Source of the DNA: Verrucomicrobia bacterium TMED56
GTDB taxonomy: Bacteria; Verrucomicrobiota; Verrucomicrobiia; Opitutales; Seribacteraceae
Assembly (NCBI GenBank): GCA_002167265.1
Contig: NHDJ01000102.1
Coordinates: forward strand, 1 to 7,622
DNA length: 7,622 nt
Direction of reading: 5' to 3'
Shown here: positions 1 to 5,382 of the stretch, one piece after another
Layout: every line of letters begins with the position of its first letter
Position numbering within the stretch: position 1 is the stretch's first letter
Notes under the pieces: model-generated
Told to the model about the DNA's origin: nothing
The model's database searches: none
Seen by the model: only the letters and a program-made list of their open reading frames with translations
Position numbers and translations under genes: made by a program

Positions 1-172
1 GGTAAAAAAACCAAATTTAACAGGGAACCCTAAGCCCAAGTTTCAGAAAATGGGCATCAAAATAAGTTCTGCAATTTAAACCGGTGCTGACTTTAAAAAA
101 TCATCTTCTTGTTTTAAGAGTGTCACAAATAGGTAAACAGGTTTGTTCTTTGAAAAAAATTCTCTTGCTCAG
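1..172. other. Window edge, no gene called
   Basis: No gene can be supported here. Frame 1 reaches a stop at 31-33 and frame 2 at 77-79, so either could be the last few codons of a + strand gene that begins before the window. The frame 2 tail is short and basic and I do not recognise it. The minus strand is closed in all three frames within the first 45 bases. A five-base-pair inverted repeat (GCCCA at 34-38, TGGGC at 51-55) has no U-run after it, so I do not call it a terminator. I find no convincing promoter for the downstream genes. Confidence 0.4.
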
Positions 173-298
173 ATGAAGCTCAATTCATTGAAAAGAAATG
201 TGACTAGAACGAGAAAATACCTAGCGATGCTTATAGGTGGAATTATCCTTTTCCTTTATCAGACATGCACGGGTAAACTACCGCCTTTAGGCTTATGA
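173..298 (+). CDS. Small membrane or lipoprotein-like ORF, coupled to J-protein gene
   Basis: This is a 41-codon reading frame, unrecognised by name. The product has a basic N-terminus (K2, K7, R8, R12, R14, K15), a hydrophobic stretch at about residues 16-29, a cysteine at 32, and a short tail ending LPPLGL. This resembles a signal peptide with a lipidation cysteine, but the residues before Cys (Y-Q-T) are a poor lipobox, so a single-span membrane peptide is equally possible. The tail loosely recalls LptM/YifL-type mini-lipoproteins, which is only a hint. The stop TGA (296-298) overlaps the ATG of the J-domain gene (295-297) as ATGA, a common arrangement for translationally coupled genes. 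No Shine-Dalgarno precedes 173. GTG at 200 and ATG at 227 are alternative starts. The overlap and the amino acid pattern are the only support. Confidence 0.45.
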   Translation: MKLNSLKRNVTRTRKYLAMLIGGIILFLYQTCTGKLPPLGL

Positions 299-927
299 AG
301 ATGTACACAATGAGCGGACGGTTCGTTTTCGGCGGACTGCTTGGTCTAATTTTAGCTTTTGTATTTGCAGAATTTTGTAGTCATGGACTTTTTGGAATTT
401 ATTCAACCTCAACCATTTTTCGTTCCATCACTGGCAGTGCACCCAACGAATTAGCTAATATTTTTCACAAAATCTCCTGGGCTCTTTTCTTTTGCTCGAG
501 TTGGTGGATGCTTTGGAGGTTCGATCTTTTTTTTATCCCTGCCCTTGAAAATCCCGATCAAGAAACTTTTCAAAAAGAAGTTTCTTCCAATTCAAAATCT
601 ATCCCCGAAGAAAATATTATAGAATCTTATGAGGCAGAAGATCAGCAGGAAATTCCTGAAAAAGACTCCTCTCAGGAGAAAGAAGACAATTCAATTCCTG
701 AAAAAATATTCAATGAGCAAGATGATTATTTCCTCAAGATTCTAAATTTGCCTGATGATTCAAAGAAAGATTTTGACGCGATAAAATCAGTATATCGGAA
801 GAAGATCGCCCAGTATCATCCCGATAAAGTCTCAGCAATGGGTCCGGAAATCCGTGAGGTTGCCGAACAAAAAGCCAAAGAAATAAACGAAGCCTACGAA
901 CACTTCAGAAAAAAGTTTTCATCCTAA
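295..927 (+). CDS. Membrane-anchored J-domain co-chaperone
   Basis: This predicted J-domain protein should stimulate the ATPase of DnaK (Hsp70) at the inner membrane. Two hydrophobic segments are visible at about residues 9-29 and 57-80, the second rich in tryptophan and phenylalanine. An acidic, low-complexity linker (about 85-140) with repeated IPE motifs follows. The C-terminal J-domain (about 143-208) carries the essential HPD triad at 175-177. The J-domain, with its long insert after HPD and the QKAKEINEAYE helix, resembles the C-terminal domain of DjlA, but no TerB-like domain is present. Basic residues before the first helix predict N-in/C-in topology, placing the J-domain in the cytoplasm where DnaK is. 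The gene overlaps a small upstream ORF by ATGA and sits 77 bases before htpG, which supports a chaperone role. J-domain assignment is firm; client and exact family are unknown. ATG codons at 301 and 310 are alternative starts. Confidence 0.85.
   Translation: MKMYTMSGRFVFGGLLGLILAFVFAEFCSHGLFGIYSTSTIFRSITGSAPNELANIFHKISWALFFCSSWWMLWRFDLFFIPALENPDQETFQKEVSSNSKSIPEENIIESYEAEDQQEIPEKDSSQEKEDNSIPEKIFNEQDDYFLKILNLPDDSKKDFDAIKSVYRKKIAQYHPDKVSAMGPEIREVAEQKAKEINEAYEHFRKKFSS
651..705 (+). repeat. In-frame 13-base direct repeat in J-protein linker
   Basis: The 13-mer AATTCCTGAAAAA occurs at 651-663 and again at 693-705, exactly 42 bases (14 codons) apart and in the same frame. It encodes the IPEK motif at residues 120-123 and 134-137. 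A related SIPEEN occurs at 102-107. This suggests the acidic linker grew by short duplications. It is a local feature of the coding sequence, not a mobile repeat. Confidence 0.6.
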
Positions 928-960
928 ATTTATACCTATCAAGATACAATTACTTCGACC

Positions 961-988
961 TTGAAGAGAGTTGATCAATCGTTATTGT
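961..988 (+). promoter_or_regulatory. Weak candidate htpG promoter with TTGATCAA palindrome
   Basis: TTGAAG at 961-966 and TATTGT at 983-988, separated by 16 bases, could be -35 and -10 boxes for htpG, whose ATG is at 1005. The spacer contains the perfect palindrome TTGATCAA (971-978), which could be chance or an operator half. No CIRCE element (TTAGCACTC with its inverted partner) is present. Matches to consensus are modest, and Hsp90 genes may use an alternative sigma factor. Confidence 0.22.
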
Positions 989-1004
989 AATTTTCTTTTT
1001 CAAA

Positions 1005-2855
1005 ATGAGTAAATCCCAAAAACATGAATTCCAAGCCGAGACCAAGCAGGTGCTCGATATTGTAGTTAATTCCCTCTACAAAGATAAGGAAATCTTTGTC
1101 AGGGAATTAATCTCTAACGCCTCCGATGCTCTTGAGAAGTTGCGTCGTACTCAACTCACTGAGAAAGATATTCTTGATGAAAATCTGGAACTAGAGATCA
1201 ATTTGAATACCGATGACACCACCAATCAATTGATTATTCAAGACTTTGGAATCGGCATGACAGAAGAAGAACTGGTTAAGAATCTTGGCACGATTGCACA
1301 CTCTGGTTCTAAGGAGTTCTTGGAAGCTCTGAAACAAGATGGTGAGAAAAATGATGCCCTTATCGGAAAATTTGGGGTTGGTTTCTACAGTGTATTTATG
1401 GTTGCGGACAGCGTCGAGGTCTACTCCCGTAGCTGGCAAAAAAAAGGCAAGGGTTACTGCTGGAAAAGTGATGGAGGAGGAACCTACGAAATAGATGAAA
1501 TAGATGGCCAACGCCGTGGGACTAAGATCGTCATCAAACTCAAAGAAGATTTCACAGATTACGCCAAAGAGGACAGGGTTAAAGACATTGTAAAGAAGTA
1601 TTCGGCCTTTGTTCAATTTCCCGTCTCGGTGAATGGGGAAAAAGTAAACACGGTCGACGCTATCTGGTTGAAATCTAAAAGTGAAGTCACGGAAGAAGAG
1701 TACGAAGAATTTTATAAATTCCAGGGAAATGATTATGAAGGTCCATTGATGCGAATGCATTTTAGTGCGGATGCACCCCTCGAGATCAACTCACTCCTTT
1801 TCGTACCCAAGAGAAATATGGAAAAAATGGGCATGATGCGAAATGAAAATAAAGTCGCTTTGCACTGCCGAAAAGTCCTCATCGATGCTGAACCCAAGAA
1901 CCTCTTTCCTGAATGGCTGCGTTTTCTACGAGGAGTGGTTGACAGTTCAGACCTGCCATTGAATGTTTCCCGAGAAACCATGCAGGATAGCGAACTTCTT
2001 CGAAAATTGAATCAAGTGCTCACGAAACGCTTCATTCGCTTTCTTACTGAACAGTCCAATAAACAAGAAGATACTTATCTTGAATTCTGGAAGGAGTTTG
2101 GTCCCTTGATCAAGGAGGGTGTGGCTACGGATTTTACCTACAAAGACGATCTATCCAAACTACTGCTCTTTGAATCAACCGCTCTTGAACCTGGAAAGCT
2201 TACGGGTCTTGATGCTTATGTAGACCGGATGGCTAGCGATCAGAAGGAAATCCTTTTCCTATTTGGCAAAAGCAGAAAGTCCATTGAAGCTGGTCCCTAC
2301 TTAGAAGCATTGCGAGCACGTAGTTTGGAAGTCCTTTTACTGACTGAACCTGTTGATGAGTATGTCATGCAGTCGGTTCGTGAATTTAAGGATTTAAAAG
2401 TTATTTCCGCTGATTCTGAGGATTTGAAACTCGAAAAACTCGATGATCAACCTGAAGGAGAAGCTCTTGATAAGAAATCTCTCAAAAAGCTCTGTAAATG
2501 GCTGAAAGAAAAGCTCAAGGACCGCTTGTCCGATGTAGAGGAAGGCGAAAGACTCATCGAAAGTCCCGTCTGCGTGGTGGGTTCCGACGCGATGGGGGGA
2601 GCTTCGGCTCGAAGGATCATGAAAATGATGCAAGGCCCAGACGATGAAATGCCCGCTCAAACGGTAAAACTTCAAATTAATCCCAGAAATGGAATTATTC
2701 GTGGACTTTCATCAATGATAGATAAGGATGAAGACACTGCCCTGTTAGTTTCCAACCAATTGATTGACAATGCCTTGGCATCCGCGAACCTTCTTGATGA
2801 TCCTAGAGAAATGATCGCTCGAAGTTACCAGGCTTTGGAAAAAATCACGGCATAA
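1005..2855 (+). CDS. htpG: Molecular chaperone HtpG (bacterial Hsp90)
   Basis: This cytosolic homodimeric ATP-dependent chaperone remodels client proteins, usually after DnaK. At 616 residues it is close to the E. coli protein (about 624). The N-terminal GHKL ATPase domain shows ELISNASDAL at 34-43 (E34 and N38 for catalysis and magnesium), D80 in DFGIGM for adenine binding, LGTIAHSGS at 94-102 in the lid, and GKFGVGFYS at 121-129. The middle domain shows HFSADAPLEINSLLFVPKR (252-270) and the LNVSRE loop with the ATP-contacting arginine R323. The C-terminal dimerisation domain includes RLIESPVCVVGSDAMGG. There is no MEEVD tail, as expected for bacteria. The residue after D80 is Phe, where Asn, Thr or Ser is usual. 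The start at 1005 aligns well with the normal N-terminus, and no Shine-Dalgarno is seen. A J-protein gene lies just upstream. Confidence 0.98.
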   Translation: MSKSQKHEFQAETKQVLDIVVNSLYKDKEIFVRELISNASDALEKLRRTQLTEKDILDENLELEINLNTDDTTNQLIIQDFGIGMTEEELVKNLGTIAHSGSKEFLEALKQDGEKNDALIGKFGVGFYSVFMVADSVEVYSRSWQKKGKGYCWKSDGGGTYEIDEIDGQRRGTKIVIKLKEDFTDYAKEDRVKDIVKKYSAFVQFPVSVNGEKVNTVDAIWLKSKSEVTEEEYEEFYKFQGNDYEGPLMRMHFSADAPLEINSLLFVPKRNMEKMGMMRNENKVALHCRKVLIDAEPKNLFPEWLRFLRGVVDSSDLPLNVSRETMQDSELLRKLNQVLTKRFIRFLTEQSNKQEDTYLEFWKEFGPLIKEGVATDFTYKDDLSKLLLFESTALEPGKLTGLDAYVDRMASDQKEILFLFGKSRKSIEAGPYLEALRARSLEVLLLTEPVDEYVMQSVREFKDLKVISADSEDLKLEKLDDQPEGEALDKKSLKKLCKWLKEKLKDRLSDVEEGERLIESPVCVVGSDAMGGASARRIMKMMQGPDDEMPAQTVKLQINPRNGIIRGLSSMIDKDEDTALLVSNQLIDNALASANLLDDPREMIARSYQALEKITA

Positions 2856-2939
2856 AAATTTCCATCAAATGATTGAACTTTTTGTAAAAACCTAAAATTG
2901 AGGTTGCACAAAGGTAAAATGAAAAGATAAAAAAAAGAT

Positions 2940-3338
2940 ATGAATGCAAAATCTCATTTTAAGAATTTTTCACTAGTTGTCGCAACTTCCATCTTTTTGA
3001 TGGCAGGGGGGTGTGCCAAAAAATCCCAAAATCCTTTTTCAGACAGGGATGCGGAAGTGAAGGACAATATTGAAAAGCTCATGGGGTTATCTGTTGGCAT
3101 GACTCGGGAACAAGTTTTTTCTCTTACGGGTATTGCCAATTATGTAGAAGGATATGACTGGGGGAGTGTCTGGTTTTACAAGATAAGAAAAGGGGGATCT
3201 AAAGATGGTCCTCTGGCAAACCAAGACATCGAACAGCTTTACATGCCTATCGTTTTTGACAATTCTGACAGAGTGATGGGATATGGAAGAAAATTCTACG
3301 AACAGACACTTTCAGACCTTGGTGCTGGCCAGTTTTAA
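2940..3338 (+). CDS. Predicted lipoprotein, BamE/DUF3192-like
   Basis: This 132-residue protein is probably lipidated and exported. The N-terminus has a basic residue, a hydrophobic stretch (about 9-23) and the lipobox-like AGGC ending at C25, followed by a polar linker. The mature part has the pattern of the SmpA/OmlA (BamE)-like fold: a short helix with LSVGMTREQVFSLTG (50-64), a beta strand WGSVWFYKIRK (74-84), then YMPIVFDNSDRVMGYGRKFY (101-120). The last block also recalls DUF3192, in which a Tyr-rich strand is followed by a VF-x-D-x(2)-V-x-G-x-G strand. No other outer-membrane assembly gene is nearby, so a role in BAM is not implied. The gene stands alone between htpG and rplM. The start is preceded by an A-rich run with no Shine-Dalgarno. 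Lipoprotein call is good; family call is moderate and function unknown. Confidence 0.75.
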   Translation: MNAKSHFKNFSLVVATSIFLMAGGCAKKSQNPFSDRDAEVKDNIEKLMGLSVGMTREQVFSLTGIANYVEGYDWGSVWFYKIRKGGSKDGPLANQDIEQLYMPIVFDNSDRVMGYGRKFYEQTLSDLGAGQF

Positions 3339-3345
3339 TTCATTC

Positions 3346-3370
3346 TCCTTCGGTTAGTTAAATTGAAGGA
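3346..3370 (+). promoter_or_regulatory. Leader hairpin A, possible antiterminator for rplM
   Basis: Just after the lipoprotein stop, bases 3346-3355 pair with 3361-3370 to give a continuous ten-base-pair stem (eight Watson-Crick, two G-U at 3352/3364 and 3353/3363) around the five-base loop AGTTA. No U-run follows it, so alone it is not an intrinsic terminator. Its 3' arm, TGAAGGA, is the same segment that forms the 5' arm of the next hairpin, so the two cannot form together. It may instead simply protect the 3' end of the upstream mRNA. Confidence 0.4.
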
Positions 3371-3402
3371 TTGACGAAAGGTCACTTTTCCTTCATTTTT
3401 TT
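3364..3402 (+). terminator. Terminator-like hairpin B immediately upstream of rplM
   Basis: TGAAGGA (3364-3370) pairs with TCCTTCA (3389-3395), and an inner stem TGAC/GTCA (3372-3375 with 3381-3384) closes a GAAAG loop. Seven T residues (3396-3402) follow directly. This has the form of an intrinsic terminator, though the stem is broken by a 1-by-4 internal loop. It ends only 17 bases before the rplM ATG. It either terminates the lipoprotein transcript, with rplM having its own very close promoter, or acts as an attenuator in the rplM leader. Confidence 0.45.
3371..3399 (+). promoter_or_regulatory. Weak candidate rplM promoter
   Basis: TTGACG at 3371-3376 matches the -35 consensus in five of six positions. 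With a 17-base spacer the -10 position is CATTTT (3394-3399), only three of six matches. Transcription would begin about ten bases before the rplM ATG, giving an almost leaderless mRNA and bypassing hairpin B. The poor -10 keeps confidence low. Confidence 0.2.
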
Positions 3403-3419
3403 CCTTTCCCAAAAAAACG

Positions 3420-3848
3420 ATGAAAACAACACTTGCCAAGGCAGAAACTACTACTCACGACTGGAAGATCGTTGATGCAACTGATCAAATTTTAGGTCGG
3501 CTAGCCGTAAGCATTGCGAACGCTTTGCGTGGTCGCAATAAGCCTACCTACACTCCTCATGTTGACACGGGTGATTTTGTAATCGTTACAAATGCAGATA
3601 AAATCAAGCTAACTGGTTCAAAGGAAGAGCAAAAAAAATATATGTTCTATTCCGGATACATGGGGAATGAAAAATATCGAAGTGTGGCTGACTTTAGAGA
3701 AAAGAGACCAGAATTTATCATTACCAACGCAGTCAAGGGTATGCTTCCTAAAAACAAGCTTTCCAGTGCCATGCTAAAAAAGTTGAAAGTTTATCGAGGC
3801 GAAGAACATCCACACGAAGCCCAAAAACCAACCCCACTTCTTTCTTAA
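3420..3848 (+). CDS. rplM: 50S ribosomal protein L13
   Basis: This early-assembling 23S rRNA-binding protein of the large subunit is 142 residues, the same length as E. coli L13. Family wording runs throughout: DWKIVDATDQILGRLA (14-29), YTPHVDTGDFVIVTNADKI (44-62), AVKGMLPKNKLSSAMLKKL (104-122) and VYRGEEHPHEAQKP at the C-terminal end. The N-terminus MKTTLAKAET aligns with the normal L13 start, which fixes the ATG at 3420 although no Shine-Dalgarno precedes it. The upstream 17 bases are pyrimidine-rich then A-rich and follow a terminator-like hairpin. rpsI begins 11 bases after the stop, the widespread bacterial L13-S9 pair, so the two subunit proteins are almost certainly made from one mRNA. 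Confidence 0.98.
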   Translation: MKTTLAKAETTTHDWKIVDATDQILGRLAVSIANALRGRNKPTYTPHVDTGDFVIVTNADKIKLTGSKEEQKKYMFYSGYMGNEKYRSVADFREKRPEFIITNAVKGMLPKNKLSSAMLKKLKVYRGEEHPHEAQKPTPLLS

Positions 3849-3859
3849 TATTAAAATTT

Positions 3860-4264
3860 ATGAGTGCTCAAACCGCCACAAAAGAATTTGTAGCTACAGG
3901 ACGTCGAAAAACCAGCACTGCTCGTGTTCGCATAAAAGATGGTACTGGCTTATTTATAATTAATAATCGACCCCATACGGATTACTGCAAAACGGAACAG
4001 GAAAGAAAGATGGTAATCGCACCTCTTGTTACTGCTGAAAAATCTGGTTCAGTTGATATTATGGTTATCGTAAACGGAGGAGGTGGAACCGGCCAAGCTG
4101 GTGCAATCCGTCATGGACTTTCCAGAGCTTTGGAAAAAATGGATGGAGATTTACGGTCTCCGTTAAAGAAAGCGGGGCACTTACGACGAGATCCTCGCAA
4201 AAAAGAAAGAAAGAAGACCGGGCAACCGGGGGCTCGGAAGAGGTTCCAATTCTCCAAACGATAA
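3860..4264 (+). CDS. rpsI: 30S ribosomal protein S9
   Basis: This 16S rRNA-binding protein of the small-subunit head is 134 residues; its C-terminal tail reaches the P-site tRNA. It shows FVATGRRKTSTARV (10-23), the VNGGGGTGQAGAIRHGLSRAL core (71-91) and the strongly basic end, RRDPRKKERKKTG followed by ARKRFQFSKR, with the invariant SKR terminus intact. It follows rplM by 11 bases and is the last gene of that unit, being followed after 25 bases by a strong intrinsic terminator. The few residues before FVATG are a typical variable N-terminal extension. No Shine-Dalgarno is seen before the ATG; the spacer is nearly all A and T. Confidence 0.98.
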   Translation: MSAQTATKEFVATGRRKTSTARVRIKDGTGLFIINNRPHTDYCKTEQERKMVIAPLVTAEKSGSVDIMVIVNGGGGTGQAGAIRHGLSRALEKMDGDLRSPLKKAGHLRRDPRKKERKKTGQPGARKRFQFSKR

Positions 4265-4289
4265 GAACCCAAGTTACAGTTTCAAATCG

Positions 4290-4326
4290 AACCCCTCGGT
4301 CTTACCATCGAGGGGTTTGTTGTTTT
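4290..4326 (+). terminator. Intrinsic terminator of rplM-rpsI
   Basis: AACCCCTCG (4290-4298) pairs perfectly with CGAGGGGTT (4309-4317), a nine-base-pair GC-rich stem with a ten-base loop. It is followed by the T-rich run TTTGTTGTTTTT (4316-4327 region). It lies 25 bases after the rpsI stop and separates the ribosomal unit from the arginine operon. This is the clearest non-coding signal in the window. Confidence 0.9.
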
Positions 4327-4353
4327 TAGAAATACTAATCAAATGACAGTCAA

Positions 4354-5382
4354 ATGAAAGCATGCGTCATAGGAGCTTCCGGTTATACCGGCCGCGAGTT
4401 GGTTAAATTGTTGTTGTCTCACCCTCACATTCAGCTTGCCACAATTACATCCCGTACCCTTGACGGATACCCAGTGGAAAAGGTTATCCCGCAAGTGGCG
4501 GGTTTTTCCTCAAACTTGACATTTTCCAATCCCAAAATCGAAGCCCTCTGCAATCATTCAGACCTAGATATTTTCTTCCTTGCCCTGCCTCACGGGACAG
4601 CTTCTATTTATGCCAGTAAGCTATTGGAAGCTGGCAAAAAAGTTATCGACCTCTCCGCTGACTTTAGACTCAATTCTGCGGATACATACAGGGAATTCTA
4701 CGGACAAGATCATCCTTCGCCAGATCTTCTTGAAACAGCCCAATATGGACTCCCTGAGCTACATAATCTCAGTTGGGAAAAGTCTCCACTGATTGCATCG
4801 CCGGGTTGCTACCCAACCAGTATTCTTGTCCCCCTTGCCCCCTTAATGAAATCCATGGCTGTCGATTCGGAGGATATTGTGGTCAACAGCATGAGTGGTA
4901 TCAGTGGTGCAGGAAGAAATGCCTCTGAAAAACTGCTTTATTGTGAAAGGAACGAGAATGCCTCAGCTTATGGTCTACCCAAACATCGTCATCTTTCTGA
5001 AATTGAAGAGCAACTCACCTTATTTGCTAAGCACCCTGTAATTCTTTCTTTCCACCCCCACCTAGCTCCGATGAATCGGGGAATTCATACAACGATTTCA
5101 GTTAAAGCCAAGCGTACTTCAAATCTATCCTCCATTTACGACATCTGGAACGAAGTCTATCATAACCGCCCCTTTGCTAGAGTCTTGGAAACTGGCACTT
5201 TCCCAGAGGTATCTCATGTTGTTGGATCTAACCGGGTGGATTTCTCAGCTCATTTTGACAGTCGTACGAACCGTATCGTTATCTGCTCTGCAGAAGATAA
5301 TTTAATCAAAGGTGCCGGAGGGCAAGCCATTCAATCGATGAATATTTGTGAAGGGCTGATTGAATCAACTGGTCTGATATGA
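4354..5382 (+). CDS. argC: N-acetyl-gamma-glutamyl-phosphate reductase
   Basis: ArgC uses NADPH to reduce N-acetylglutamyl phosphate to N-acetylglutamate semialdehyde, the third step of arginine synthesis. The 342-residue length is normal. The N-terminal Rossmann motif is GASGYTG (7-13). The SPGCYPTS block (149-156) holds the catalytic cysteine C152, SMSGISGAGR (179-188) is the family signature loop, KHRHLSEIE (210-218) holds the catalytic histidine, and FHPHLAPMNRGI lies further on. This is the first gene of an argCJBD cluster and starts 27 bases after the upstream terminator, so its promoter should lie in that short gap, where I see only a poor -10 candidate (TACTAA at 4333-4338). The next ATG upstream, at 4343, opens only a four-codon frame, which fixes the start at 4354. 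Confidence 0.97.
   Translation: MKACVIGASGYTGRELVKLLLSHPHIQLATITSRTLDGYPVEKVIPQVAGFSSNLTFSNPKIEALCNHSDLDIFFLALPHGTASIYASKLLEAGKKVIDLSADFRLNSADTYREFYGQDHPSPDLLETAQYGLPELHNLSWEKSPLIASPGCYPTSILVPLAPLMKSMAVDSEDIVVNSMSGISGAGRNASEKLLYCERNENASAYGLPKHRHLSEIEEQLTLFAKHPVILSFHPHLAPMNRGIHTTISVKAKRTSNLSSIYDIWNEVYHNRPFARVLETGTFPEVSHVVGSNRVDFSAHFDSRTNRIVICSAEDNLIKGAGGQAIQSMNICEGLIESTGLI

Noticed and set aside
34..55. Inverted repeat GCCCA/TGGGC after a possible frame 1 stop
   Set aside because: Only five base pairs with a 12-base loop and no T-run after it, so it is not a convincing terminator.
666..678. Small hairpin CTCCT-CTC-AGGAG in the J-protein linker
   Set aside because: A five-base-pair stem with a three-base loop inside coding sequence is likely chance.
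945..989. TACAAT and ATTGTA inverted pair in the J-protein to htpG gap
   Set aside because: Six AT-rich base pairs over a 33-base loop have no predictive value in such AT-rich sequence.
1191..1760. 189-residue open frame on the minus strand
   Set aside because: It lies entirely within htpG, has no recognisable motifs, and its sequence is what the antisense of a conserved coding region would give. The same applies to the other minus-strand frames at 1733-1981, 2394-2675, 2954-3139, 5306-5491, 5433-5651, 5834-6028 and 7214-7420.
2873..2930. Promoter-like boxes upstream of the lipoprotein gene (TTGAAC, TTGCAC, TAAAAT, GATAAA)
   Set aside because: No pair has acceptable spacing; the nearest combinations have 14 or 15 bases. 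The region is so A-rich that -10-like hexamers are expected by chance.
4343..4357. Four-codon frame (MTVK, stop) overlapping the argC start by ATGA
   Set aside because: Far too short to judge. The two copies of CAAATGA that create it are probably chance in AT-rich sequence, though a coupling role cannot be excluded.
4580..4792. 70-residue + strand frame inside argC
   Set aside because: It is out of frame with the well-conserved argC sequence and resembles no family. The similar frame at 5597-5800 inside argJ is rejected for the same reason.
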